Shown here in pieces: positions 12,122 through 23,440 of a stretch of DNA of 64,000 bases. Made by a program: the position numbers and the translations under genes. Location of the stretch: the NCBI RefSeq assembly GCF_002078875.1, contig NC_034412.1:33140841-33204840 (forward strand), written 5' to 3'. The number at the start of each line of letters is the position of its first letter. The first letter of the stretch is position 1. The stretch is from Numida meleagris. Taxonomy: Eukaryota > Chordata > Aves > Galliformes > Numididae. Below the pieces are notes generated by a model. The model had not been told where the DNA came from, ran no database searches, and saw only the letters and a list, made by a program, of their open reading frames with translations.

Positions 12122-15100
12122 GAAAAAATGTGAAAACTGGGGGGATGTTCGTAGGGTGGGCAGCTATTGTATGAAGGCTGGTGAGCATTGGTCAGAGGGT
12201 GGTGAGTAATTGCTTGTATGTCACTTGGTATGTATGTATATATTATATAGAACTGTCGTAACTATTATCCTTTTTTCCTTTTCTGTAGTCTGTCTCAGTA
12301 AATAGATTTTATCTCAACACCCTAGTTCAACTTTTTTTTTTTTTTTTTTTTCCCCCCCCCAGTTCTCTTCCCTATCCACTGGGATGTGCAAAGTAAACAA
12401 CTAGGTGGTGCTTAGCCACCTGCCAGGTTCAACACTGTCCATTCTGTGAGGCCTCCTTCCACTTACAGTATTCTTCTCTCTTGTGAGAGCTGTTATGATG
12501 TTCATGAGAAAATAATCAAGACTCAAGAGATAATTCCAGCAATGCATAACTGATAGAAATTAAAACAGAATTAAAACAAACCTAGGGACATAAAAGAAGG
12601 TTAATAGAAAAGGACAAGGAAAGATCAATAGGAAGATTATTTATCCTCTCCTCCTACCTGCTATTCTGATCAGTGGATTTTTTTTTTAATTTTAAAAATT
12701 GGATTATTTCCTCTAAAAGATCTATTTGAATCTCAAAATGTATGGAAGAATCCAATGTTCAGTGATATTCAGGAGCTCTAATTTGATGATCACAGCTACT
12801 CTAATCTCATAACTTATGGCTGTGATTTATGTTAGGCCGTCATTACAGTGTTCAGTACTAACCAACGAGAAAATCTATAAAACCTAATATTTTCATATTA
12901 TCTGCTACGGATTAACACTTCTGCCTCTGAATAGGAGGAATATGTGCTGTGATGAGAAAATTTAAGTTGTCCTCATTGCTCAAGAAATGAAAAATTTAAT
13001 AACCAAGTTGTCTGTTTATTTTATTTTCTTTTATTTGTTACTTAATTATTTTTGTAGAACTAGATATATCTTATCTCATACACTTGTTAAAGGTTTGATT
13101 TTGAGCCTAACGCTTTATTTTAATCTATGTGTCAGAGTGGTGGCTGCTCTCCTATGTTATTTTCAGATTATATTTATGGCTTTAGTTTGTCCTCCACAGA
13201 TGCCACTTTAAACATCCATTTTGCTGTTTTTATGGAAAGATAACATTTCTGTTCTTACTATCTCAGATATTTTGCAGCAAAGGCAATATGGATTATACCT
13301 AAGATACAATATTAATGCTAAATACTGTAGTTAAAACACCTGTTTTCACCCATTCAGTCTCCAAGCAACTTCTGTGGAAGAGCAGTAATGGTAATCAGAA
13401 AGCTACAGAAGTTAATAAAACCATTTGGGAGAGTCTAAAGAATTCTAGGCTAGCCATTCCAGCTACTGTTTAGACTGAAAAGACTAAAAATATGTTGTTT
13501 AATTTCCCCTTCATGGACAAAAATAATGACCACTAAATTCCTTTAAACTTACATACCTGAATTAGGAAAACATGTTTTCTTTGTCGGTATTGATAGAGGC
13601 AGAGGTGATAGACCAACAGGCAGTCACCTGACTTTCTGCACTCTGGCTTTAAGGTAACTTCTTTCCGGATAGAGTCTTCATGGTAATTATCTTCTCTGAA
13701 CTGCCAAAACATGTGCCAATTAACACCAGCTATGAAGATGTTTCTGATATGGACACTTTTCCTCTGGGAGTTGGATTGAATCCATTATATTCATTTAATA
13801 AAGAAAAATGAACAGGTGGTAGAATGTTTTTAGTCAAGCCAACTTGTGTTGGTCTCTAACCAAGAATTTAATTGTCTGTTAATCCATTACCATTCATTTA
13901 AGCTGCCCTTTGGGAGAAGATGATGTTTTCATCACACCAATTCCTGCCTCCGTAGTAAAGAAGTACCATCTAAGAAGGTGGAAAATATTTTTCCTAAAAA
14001 TATAAATGTATATTAATGTATTTATAATTTATGATGCTTAAATTTCATCATTTCTGTTCATTTCAGTTCTATTCACATTTGCAATTTATTTTATTTAACC
14101 TGCAGATTGATAATATACATTGTGACAGTGCAAGCAGCTGTCATTAGATAAAAGTAATCATGTCATAACATAAGGAAGGTATGACAGTACGAATATATAA
14201 AGAAGAATAAGAAACAAGCATACTGTTCTATAACTACAATTTCACCTATATACTTGTTATTTCTTTTAAATCATAATATCTCTTATTTTGTCTCTTGAAA
14301 GTTTACATTTACTATATCTTCAATAAGGCCTTTTTCAGGCTTCTTTAGTTTAAGCAGAATTTTTTGAAAACCTAGTTCATTTGGCATTTTTAATAGGGAG
14401 AGATGATATGAACAGAAATAAAAATGATAATATGTATTGTATAGCAGAAGTTATTGCATCAGCTTCACCAATAAAATAGAATTTCTTTTTGTGTGGTCAC
14501 TTCACTTGACACTTGGCTCAACTTCCATGATCTAAAGTTCTGCTCAATCATTGAAATGCTCATATATATTTCAGACTTTAAAAAAAAATGTATTTCACTA
14601 AGTCTCAGTCAATCTTCCATGCTAGCATAATTGCAAACTATTTTCTTGCATGTTGCTTAAATAGTATTTCAACAGAGGAAGTGAAAAAATTTAGAGACTA
14701 TGTAGAAGCCCTTTTAACTTAAAAAAAACTAACGTGGAACAAAGGTATATTTATGTATAATTCCTCCTGTCACTGTACAGCAAAGATCTGGTATTTGTTC
14801 ATCTTCTCCTACTTTCAGGACTTTATCAGTTTTCTTAAATCATTGGAACTTTTTACTAGCAGAACTCTTTACAGAAAGAACAATAATTACAGTAAATACT
14901 TAAAGGACTAGCTAGGTGTCATCTGTTGTACATCTACTAATTTACAATTAAATAATTTTTTTCTGAACCACATAGTAGTTGTAATTTAGAATGTAAGTAA
15001 TTCTTTCCTTCATTTTTTTAGATATTATCATTGTAGATTACTCAGGACTAAAGAGACAGAAAAATCAACACTTCTTTTAGAAATAAGCTGCTTGTACTCT

Positions 15101-16945
15101 GACAACTTAGTTTTGAAGATGTTTCTGTTACTGAAGGAGGTGATTTGAAATAGTTAAACAATCTAAAATATATATATAACCCATTAAATTGTTTTGAATG
15201 TGATCCCTAGAAAAAACTAGGATGAACATTATCTCATTAAAACGAGTAGGCCAGAGTAAGAAAGGTTTTTGTTCTGGGAGCTTGCTCATCACAAGTCAGA
15301 AAGGTGAGAAGAGTGATGTCCTTGCAGGTTAGCAAAGTTAATGCCCTTATATTCATAAACTTTTTTTTCATATTTAAGGCACATTAAGTCAAATTCTGTT
15401 CTCACATGCATCACTGAGCTCAACAGGATAAGTCCTTATGCTTCTAAGGGCAAAATGTGTCCTTTTGGAACTTCTTTTATTTAGTATCATATTCATATTT
15501 CTTCACTTTCTTTAAAACAGACAAGTTCTCTTATTTCTGAACACCTTTTCTATCAATAATTCATAGTTTATTTAATCACTTAAATTTAAGTTAGTGTCAG
15601 TTTTATTAAAGATCTACAATTAACAGTATTTATTTAACAAAAAGAGTGCAAATAAAAGTGTAGTAATGTACTTCCATATGTCTTCTAAATGATTACATTC
15701 TTGTTGTTTTTTCAATCTCATTTCCTCCACAGGAAAACATTTTCTTCTGAAGAACTTGCCTTAATTCCAGTGCTTGAATGATCTCACACGTAACTGTTTT
15801 GAAAGTACCACTTCATCAAAGTATACAAATCTCTTTATGATTATTTGAAGCAAACTGTCTCCGGAAATACTTTTCTTTGAACTGAAAGTGATTCTCAAAG
15901 ACATTTTTGAGGGAGAAAGTGTAACAAATACCACACTTATTTGTTTCTAAACAAATAGTAATGTCCTCTTTAGAACAATAGTATAATAAAGATTTAAAAT
16001 ATAACCAATATTTCTATATTTATATGCCTTGATGCACACACAGTTCAGACAAGGGGTTTTGCTTCAGCAAATCAGATTAGAAATCACAGATGCTTACACC
16101 TCATTTGTAGTGTATGGACTGGTGCTGAGACATCATTTTCTGTCTGTAGATTCTTAAGTTTTACGTTAAATAATTTAGTTTGGGTAAAATTATGCTGATA
16201 CATTGAAACAACAAAATACTCTCATTTGCTCTTGATAACTTACTTTCGGAAAAAAAATAAAAAGATATTAAATACATGCAGAGATATATTTTTAAAACCT
16301 TTGCTGTAGTTTATCCTACTGTTTAGCTGGATGTCTAGTTCTAGGCATGTAAGTAAAAATAAGTCGCAGCATTTTTGCCAATAAGTGGAAGACTACACTC
16401 ATCACTTAATGCACACAGTTGAGAAAGGTGTAGAAGGTTTGGGATGCAGAACCACAATAATTTAAGTGGATTGAATCCACATATTATATCTATAAGAGTA
16501 ACTCACCAAAAGCATTGTAGCTTGAATATATCTGTGCTGTTCTCCAACTGTTTCATATAGTCCGTATGTTATTTACTTGGTGAGCTCTCTGTTACAACCA
16601 TGACTAAAGACTAGTCAATTAGAAAGTAAAACTTTGTTTTGAGTTTTTATAAAATCAATTCAAATCATGCAGCAAATAGTGGTCTATTATGCTACATGAA
16701 ATATGCAGAACGCTTTCAGTAAACAATTCTAATAGTAAAAAAGAATCTTTTTTTATTTCTATTATTATCATAGCTTTCTAGGAGAAATGGCAGAAAGAAA
16801 ATTTAATTCCCTGCAAAGGTGTATATTTTGCAAGCATTCCCAAAGGCTTTGATACAGCGACTATCCAGACAAACAATGTAAATATTTCCCAGGCATATCA
16901 TGTAATCTGTTGTGTGGCTAAGCACTGAATACTGAAGTTTTTCTT

Positions 16946-16988
16946 CCCCTCCACCCCCCCCCCCAAATGAAAGGGGGGGGAGAGGGGA
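16946..16988. repeat. C-run/G-run imperfect inverted repeat (potential hairpin)
   Basis: The left arm TCCCCTCCA plus 11 C (to 16964) faces the right arm of 8 G plus AGAGGGGA (16973-16988) across the 8-base loop AAATGAAA. The arms can pair through most of their length. Long G and C runs like this are also prone to sequencing and replication slippage. Confidence 0.75.
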
Positions 16989-16990
16989 GA

Positions 16991-17033
16991 ATGAAGACTA
17001 AAGAATAAAACTAATGAAGACTAAAGAATAAAA
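16991..17033 (+). repeat. Two-copy tandem duplication, period 23 bp
   Basis: The 20-mer ATGAAGACTAAAGAATAAAA occurs at 16991-17010 and again at 17014-17033 without a mismatch, separated by CTA. It sits immediately beside the C/G-run hairpin, which suggests local slippage or repair. Confidence 0.9.
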
Positions 17034-17045
17034 GTGGATAACTAA

Positions 17046-17252
17046 AATAACATAGACAATATTCTGAGTTGGAAGTCATTGCTTCCAACTCCTGGTTCCA
17101 CAGAGGGCCACCCAAAAATCAAAATCTATGTTCTATAGTGTTGTCTAAATGCTTCTTGAACTCTGAGAGTGTGAGGGCAGTGTTGGGTAGAGAGGGCAAA
17201 CACTATCAAATACTGTACAGAAGTAATGCAAATACGTGTAGAGTAACACTGT
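17046..17252 (-). mobile_element. CR1-type LINE 3' region, antisense
   Basis: The plus strand shows the inverted 3' part of a CR1 subfamily: ATTCTGAGTTGGAAGTC, CCAACTCCTGGTTCCACA, GGCCACCCAAAAATCAAA, GTTGTCTAAATGCTTCTTGAACTCTG. The order and spacing fit CR1 tails that I recall. It is truncated at 17252 and has lost all ORF sequence except perhaps the extreme end. Confidence 0.65.
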
Positions 17253-18523
17253 ACTAAGAGCTCTTAATCTTTTCAATTAGAAATATATTTTCATAGGAGC
17301 TTACTGGTGACTTGGTTCTGATCCCAAGGAATTCAGTAGTAAATCTCATGTTCTGTTAAATCAACAGAAATTTTTTGAAAGCCCACTCTTAATTAATATT
17401 TTATTATTCCATATCAAGACTTTAAGACATGAATCTTCACTCTACTGAACGGAGTCTTCCTTATAATAGGCTATTATTTACAGGGATTAGGAAGAAGTTT
17501 CCTTTCTTTTCTCTTCCCTTCTTTTTCCTCTTTTCCTTTTTCCCTTCCACCTTCTGTTTTTCTTTTCTTTTCTCCTTTCTCCCTTTCTTTTTCTCAGCAC
17601 GTAGCTATTCCACCATCAAAACAGAACACATGCCAAATGAAGGATGAGAATGATCAAACATACTGAAAAACATTTAATTTTTCTCATAGAAAGCAACATT
17701 TTTCTGAGACATACAAATGGTGAAAAATATTTCTTATAATAGTGCTTTCACAGAAACATCATTCTGCAGCAAATATTAGTAACAAATATTTTACTGATTA
17801 CTTTCGTAACAATGTTTTCATGAAAATAACATAAGTTGCAAGACTGAGTCTGTAGTACCATTTAAAAATGTTAGTTTCATACATTTTACAAAAGCACAAA
17901 CCATTTAATCATTCTTTTGATCAAAGAAAACATGAGTAGGCTGTGAGACAGAAAGAAATGATTCCCACAGTGCCTAATTCAGGAAGTACCATGCTCTACC
18001 TGTGTAGAAAGAGAAAAATGAAAACAGCAATCAAATAACAGCAAATTCAGAGTACACGCTAAACCATGCAAGTAAAACTGAATGTCAAATAAATTATTTT
18101 TGTATTACAAAAGAAATGGATTATATTTGTACATTAATCCTATTTGTACAACTAACTAAAGGCAGTAAAAGAAATAACTCAGTCAGAATGATAAATAAAC
18201 AATTTGAAGGTAACTGTTTCTCATACGAAACGTTTGTCGAAGGGCATGCAATTATTAAATTAGTGGTCAAATATTAAACCAGTTAATAACTTATTAGCAT
18301 CTAGTGACTGATGAACTAAAATTTCATTAATAAACAAACTCTTCTCAAGGAGAGTTTTCAGCAGCAAGCAATTGTTACACTAAGGTTGTTAATTGTGTAC
18401 CTCATACAAGTTGAAATTTACAACCTTGCTTTGTTCAGTAGATGTTTTAATTACAAGCTTGAGGCATGTAGATTTTTTTTTTTGTGCAATCTGGGAGAAA
18501 AATCCTCCAGAACATTGTGCAAT
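17253..18523. other. Unique AT-rich DNA, no gene seen
   Basis: Apart from the pyrimidine tract at 17498-17595, I see nothing recognisable. Short open frames here are AT-driven. Confidence 0.5.
17498..17595 (+). repeat. Polypyrimidine tract
   Basis: About 98 bases almost entirely C and T, built of CTTTT and CCTTT units with a short break near 17549, and followed by CAG at 17595-17597. It resembles an extended splice-acceptor pyrimidine tract, but no credible exon follows. I therefore treat it as simple sequence. Confidence 0.75.
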
Positions 18524-18592
18524 CACAGAATTACACCTGGAACTGACCTGGAGGCTCACTTAGTCCACCTTTCTGCACTTAGACAAGGCTAG
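18524..18592 (-). mobile_element. Short decayed CR1 tail, antisense
   Basis: The plus-strand ATCACAGAATTACACCTGGAA followed by GACCTGGAGGCTCACTTAGTCCACC resembles the inverted end of CR1 (equivalent of GACCTCTGGAGATCATCTAGTCCAACC). It is only about 70 bp and diverged, so the assignment is tentative. Confidence 0.5.
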
Positions 18593-19349
18593 AAAGACTC
18601 AGACTACATCCAACATATTTATTTATTTCAAAGGTTTTTTTTTTAAAAAGAAATACCTTGCAGTTCCCTAAGGAATTTATATACTTCTGCTTAATTATTA
18701 TTATTTTTTTCTTTTTCCTAAGAAGATTTTCCCTTATACATAACATAATTCATCTTTCCTACAAATCAAATCAATTTTGTTCTTTTCCTAAGTCACGTGG
18801 AGACCAAAGTAAACTTTTGCATATTGGAAAATTTGACCCCTCTTCTTTCTCTTTTAAAGCATTCTGAGATCTCTAAACAATGCAAGTTTTCTGAGCCTGT
18901 GGTGAGCTTTGCTGTGTGCTAGACAGCTGCCCGCAATACTGATAACGTGTTTCCTTTAGCTGCTAAAGGGAAATATTTATCCTGGTGTCAAGTCTCACCA
19001 ATGCTCTGATACAATCTAACAGAAGAAAGCAAACCCTTCCAGAAGAAAAGGCTACCTAGAGACAGATAGTATGTTTATCTTTGTTCATCTCTTTCTTAAA
19101 AGTGAGATGCCAAAAATATAAACCACATTTCATCCATATTGTTAAAAACACATAAAGTAACTGAATGTCGGGCAACATACAAGTAACTAACACAAATCCT
19201 GAACAGAATTATGTCTAGAAAAGACTAATTTGCATAAAAAGCAACAGGTAAACACCCTGAAGTTATTTTTTGCCCAATTTTCATTTTCATCTTAATTCAA
19301 ATTCATCTATTTACATATAACTTCTTTAACTATAAAAATGTGATATGAA
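18593..19349. other. Unique AT-rich DNA, no gene seen
   Basis: No recognisable repeat or exon; short AT-rich open frames only. Confidence 0.5.
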
Positions 19350-19528
19350 GCTGGGCAGAAAGCTCTACCAAAGTCAGAATATATCTCATCTACTATTTCT
19401 ACCTTATCCTGTCTGCCAGTTTTTTTGGGGGGTGAAGAAGGAAATTAGACTGGGTCTTCCTTGTCAAACCCATGGTGACTGTCCTTATCACCTTAATATC
19501 TCCTAGATGCTTGTCAACAGTTTACAGG

Positions 19529-20012
19529 TGTTCGGCCCAGTTCTGTGATGAATGGGACGGGGGACCCACGGACCCACGTCCCGGGAAAAGGGAAAAAAGG
19601 GTAAGGAGATGGCCCTGAGAGCAAAGAACAGCGGCAACAATCTGAGGAGAAACAAACTAATTTACTAAATAAGATATCGGAATGCAAAACAACACACTAT
19701 TATACAGTATAATTATAATTTAAGCTGATAAATCCAATACAGAGAGAGAGAATGTCCCAAAATCAAGGTAGGCCTTACTCTACTACCGATGATAAGACGG
19801 CTGGAGAGCGAGGTGCTGCCAAAACGAGAGACGGCGGAGAAAGGGACGAGGTCTTGTGATGTGCAAGTTTTTATACTGCGAGCTTTTATATTTTCCCTCC
19901 ATCTGGAAATGGTAACAGAGGAGCAAAGTGCCATGGGGAATGTAGTAGTCCTTCTCTTCTGAGAGTCAGGTACATACACTACATGATGTTATGATGTGGA
20001 ATACCAATAACA
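19529..20012 (-). mobile_element. Solo LTR (484 bp) inserted in the LINE remnant
   Basis: On the plus strand it runs from TGTTCGG to AATAACA, so on the minus strand it starts TGTTATTGG and ends CCGAACA, with TGTT...AACA termini. A TATA box, TATAAAAG on the minus strand, lies at plus 19883-19890, about 120 bp from the 5' end, as expected for U3/R. GC and CpG are higher than in the flanks. The LINE similarity continues on both sides, so the insertion came later. I could not find an exact target-site duplication (flanks ACAGG and GAAAA). No internal genes are present. It was recognised as an avian LTR from memory; the family is not assigned. Confidence 0.8.
19883..19890 (-). promoter_or_regulatory. 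TATA box of the LTR
   Basis: TATAAAAG on the minus strand, in the position expected for the LTR promoter. Nothing shows that it is still active. Confidence 0.6.
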
Positions 20013-20687
20013 GAAAATCACAAAGCCACGGCAATGCTTATAAATGTATTCATAATTTGTCCAAATAACTTTCTGTGTATCTCAGTTAGACTAACTGGTC
20101 TCTATTTTCTGAGAAATATCCCTTTCTCATTTAAAGATAAGTCCAGATGTTTGCCCTTTTTGTTCCCTGGGACTGTTCCCACTCTTGATTAATTCAAGAG
20201 GATAATTACTAATGTTGAGAGAGATCTTAGGCTACTTCCTTAAATATGCTGCAGTTAATTTCATCAAGAACTGACTACTTTAATTCATCTAGCGTGCGCA
20301 AACATTCTCTCATCAGCCTTTCAGCTAGTCTCTTGTTAACTATACTGGTTACTATTAAACAATAGAATTGTACATCCCTTTGGCTTCATCTAATTTCATT
20401 TCCTGTGTATCTAGGTTGTTTTCATGTCTTTTTCTAGTTTCTTTTTGTATTGTTTCTTAGGCTTTCTGGTTATCCCCACAAGGTTAAGCTAGACTTACTT
20501 TATAAATTTGATCATATTGTCTTCAGTTCTCTTTTTACAGGATTCTTTATTTTCAGATCCTGAGGGAGATCTTACTGCTGTTCTTTTGTACTCTGGTAAC
20601 CACCTTTCCCTTTGTGTTTTCCATGCTAAGTGTGTTATCGGAAGCCACAGTTTAAAGGGTTGAGTACTAACAGGTACTCAGTTTAAA

Positions 20688-20713
20688 ATAAAAATAAAAA
20701 TAAAAATAAATAA
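20688..20713 (+). repeat. (AAAAT)n microsatellite
   Basis: About five AAAAT-like units, then AAATAAATAAGG. Confidence 0.8.
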
Positions 20714-20764
20714 GGCATAGCTTAAGAAAATACTCAAGACAGTATTGAGCAACGATTAAGGAGT

Positions 20765-21559
20765 TGCCTCCATCCTGCTGCTCTTGTTTCTTCGCTGTCT
20801 CGTTCCACTCAGTGGGTTTCAAGGGAGGTGAATCTTTTTCTATCTCCTGAGTTGTGCCTCCCCTAGTTGGCAGGGGTCACTACCGCAATGAAGTAATCCA
20901 AGATGCAAAGGAATAATAGGCATTAATTTATGGAGAGCTTTCTTAACAACTTACAACAACCACTTGGAGGTAAAATTGGCTAATTGGTTAATTACGATTA
21001 ATAAGCATTATGGGTGAAACAATTTTAGGCAACGACTACTACGAAGAGTAAAAGAATAAAAGAAGATAAAGAGAAAAGATAGAAAATGGAGAGACAGACA
21101 GACAGGTGTGCAGACACAGCAAAGCAAAGCAATTAACCACTCCTAGATCCAGTGATGTATTGGTGTCAGATGCTGATCTTCAGCAGTGATGGGTCGTCGG
21201 AGGTTGTGTTGTTCAGTGGGCCACGACTCACAATGATGGTAGAAACTTATTTGTAAGCCCAAAGTGGTTGAGTCAGCTGTTTTTGGAGTGATAGCTTCAG
21301 GCTTTGGAATCTCAGCAGGAACTCCTTTGTTCTCATCTTCCAGGCCTTGCAAATTTAAGCGAGCAGATAAGAGTAGGCGGGGAGACGCCAGAGTGGATCC
21401 TGTCTTCACAGGATATAGTGGCATCGTCTCCCAATCTCCCAGATCAAGATGGAGTTATTTGCTCCCAGGACAAGTCTTCAGCCAGTTAACACTCCGGAGC
21501 ATTCCCTTTCAAAGGCAAACAGCTCCAAAGAAATGCTTTCAAATGTAAAATTGCCCACA
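20765..21559 (-). mobile_element. Probable LTR of an avian endogenous retrovirus, antisense
   Basis: GC and CpG rise relative to the neighbours. On the minus strand the block can be read as starting TGTGGGCAA and ending GGAGGCA (TG...CA), giving about 795 bp, which is within the range for avian LTRs. Its sequence is reminiscent of a chicken LTR. I found no convincing target-site duplication and no internal genes. Open frames of 60-94 codons on both strands in 21143-21548 overlap one another and look incidental. Identity and both ends are tentative. Confidence 0.45.
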
Positions 21560-23173
21560 AAGTGACGTTGGTAATCTCATGTTGATTTGAGGCAGTCCTT
21601 ACCAGTCTCAGACAACACTTGTCATTCCTTAGAATTGTGAACTGCATCATATGACCATTACTTCTCTTCAATTACCTTTCAGTCTTCACATGTTCAATCT
21701 ATTCTCCCTTATGTTCGCTGTGAATATTGCATGTAAGTTGCCTCCTCCGACCTCTGAGCTAATGAACTGACCCTCCACATGTTCAAGAATTTGTTCACGT
21801 CTTCTGTATTAACAGTAAATATCCTAGAAATTAAAGCCTCTCCTTCATTAGACTAGGACTCATTCTTTGAATGCTTCCTGCAGTTTCCCAAAACCCTCAC
21901 ACACCACTATTTAATTTGTTGAACTATATGTAGCTAGCACAGGATCCTTAGTCTTTTTCTTCTGTCATCTTAATCCAGGCCCTCTATACTTTCTGAATGT
22001 TAGGTAAGTAACCTGCCTTTGACAATTTATCTTAGTTTTCCAACCAGTGTTAAAGAAAGAGTTTACATACTGTTACACAGTATATTTCACAGAGATTATA
22101 GCTTAGAGGAGCGTTTCAGAACCTTTCTGCAGGCACCCCCAGTGACCTATTGAAAAAAGATTAAACTGTTCTAGCCTCCGAGAAAGTAATTGTTATGCTC
22201 ACGTTAACAGCAACAAAATATCAAGTAAACTAGTAGGCCAAGGAATAGCCAGATGTCAAGGAACTCCAAAACAAGTGTCTCAAAATCTAACCAACATAAT
22301 GTAGTAATAATTAGAATGTATCCTTTGCCCTCAGTTTAGCACCCTCCAGAATAATTAGTTATTGAATTTGAATATTCCATTTTCTAACACAGAAAAGTTT
22401 ATTTAGTTGAATTGAAAACTTAAATCTCATCCTCTCCCATCTGGTCCCTACTGTCGTCATCTGCATATACGTTCACAAATCCGTATCTCTACCCCTCAGC
22501 CTTTCTCCACTGTGCTCTCTAAATAGGTCACACAGTGAATTAATTTTCATTTGTTGTAAAAAAAGTGTCATCTATTCAGATCTTGTCTACTAACTATATC
22601 ACCATATTTCACTTCAGATGTCTTTAAGCAGGGACCACCAGAAGCATTTTCTTTTCTGGCTGTGCTCAGAATCTTGATCCTACCTTACAAAGAAGGTAAA
22701 AATAAGTGTTCCTCGCATTATTATTAGTAGTACATTTATCTGGAAGACAGATTTAATCCTCCCAAGCGTTAAGAGGCTCAGTAAAGGGTTTGTCAAGTAT
22801 TTTCATATGCTCTGATAATGCCATTATATGCATGCCAAATGAATACTATTAATATGGATGGTTAAAAAATTAAGAACTTATTTGCTCATTCTTCATCACT
22901 TACATTTTGATTTTTTCATTTTGGAAAGCAGTTTTTCTTGAGCTAGACAACATCTAAAGCAAAATAAAGTATGGCCTTCAGATAGAAAAAGACTTGGAAG
23001 ATTTTTGATGCTTGTATGTTTGCCAGCATAGCATTTGACTATTAAAATGTCAATGATAGAAATCTACAGAGAGAAATAGCCCTTACTCCTAAGAAAGGAC
23101 ATGAAATTGAGACCTCCTTTATTTTTATAAGAACATGAGTAATCTTGATTGTAGATACACACTGTATAGGAGC
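21560..23173. other. Unique DNA, no gene seen
   Basis: AT-rich sequence with no recognised gene. Part of 21560-22000 could be further old repeat sequence, but I could not match it to a family. Confidence 0.45.
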
Positions 23174-23440
23174 TGTTAGGTCAGGGCTTGAACAGGTGAT
23201 TGGACATGTGGTTAAGGAGTGTGGCTGGCCTAGGGAGCACAGGCAAATTGTTTGCGCTTGTGTTCCCCATGTAACCAGAAGAGATAGACCCAGGGTTGAG
23301 CTGCCCTGGGCTCTTGTAAGGGCTAGCTATTGAAGAAAGTGTATCTCTTGGATCTAGGCTGTTTTTTGAGAAGATATTCTGCTTAGCTACAGAGTCTCTT
23401 CACCAGCTGGGTGAGTTATATTCTTTTTTCTATATATGAT
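23174..23440 (+). mobile_element. Decayed LTR remnant related to the 343-bp LTR
   Basis: It starts TGTTAGGTCAGGGCTTGAAC and keeps the layout of the nested LTR at 11774-12116: GGCTTGAAC-AGGTGA in both, a GC-rich U3-like part, GTAAGGGCTAGC against TTAAGGGTTGGC near the TATA position, and an AGA-TCTCTTGGATCT stretch after it. It is clearly more GC-rich than the flanks. The 3' end is not sharp and no target-site duplication was found. A 62-codon open frame here (23145-23333) is incidental. Confidence 0.5.

Larger units (their letters stand above)
11498..12441 (+). mobile_element. ERVL-like LTR, plus strand, split by another LTR
   Basis: Both halves match the avian ERVL-type LTR that I recognise. 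The 5' half (11498-11773) holds the 5' start (CCTGGTTTCAGG, then AACAGAGTTGATTTT), the GAGCAGTGCTGCACAGAG box and the CCTGACCTCAACTGACCAA box. The 3' half (12117-12441) holds GGTGGTGAGTAATTGC, TGTATGTCACTTGG, the R/U5 stretch TTTATCTCAACACC, a T-run and C-run (12332-12360), CCACTGGGATG and the terminal AGCCACCTGCCAGG. Without the insert at 11774-12121 it is about 595 bp. No internal retroviral genes flank it, so it is probably a solo LTR. Outer ends are good to a few bases. Confidence 0.8.
12442..17045. other. Unique AT-rich DNA, no gene seen
   Basis: About 4.6 kb without a recognisable transposon or exon. It contains short T- and A-runs only, apart from the inverted C/G-run structure and 23-bp duplication near the right end, which are listed separately. 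A 74-codon open frame at 12987-13211 is AT-rich and hydrophobic, with no domain. Confidence 0.5.
19350..20480 (-). mobile_element. Ancient CR1-type LINE reverse-transcriptase remnant, antisense, interrupted
   Basis: On the minus strand, short segments match LINE reverse transcriptase in the expected order. A piece encoding RPVSLTEI lies near plus 20073-20100, corresponding to the YRPVSLT box. Left of the LTR insertion, near 19445-19475, frames encode HGFDKE and then QGRPSLISFF, corresponding to the HGF-KGRS-TNLL-F box. Further left, near 19362, ACTTTGGTAGAGC (minus) corresponds to DFGRA. Many stops and frameshifts show an old, dead copy. A 484-bp LTR (19529-20012) splits it between these boxes. 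The right limit is uncertain because similarity fades after about 20300. Confidence 0.7.

Noticed and set aside
17498..17597. Long pyrimidine tract followed by CAG, like a splice acceptor
   Set aside because: No open, exon-like sequence follows, and similar simple tracts occur elsewhere in the window.
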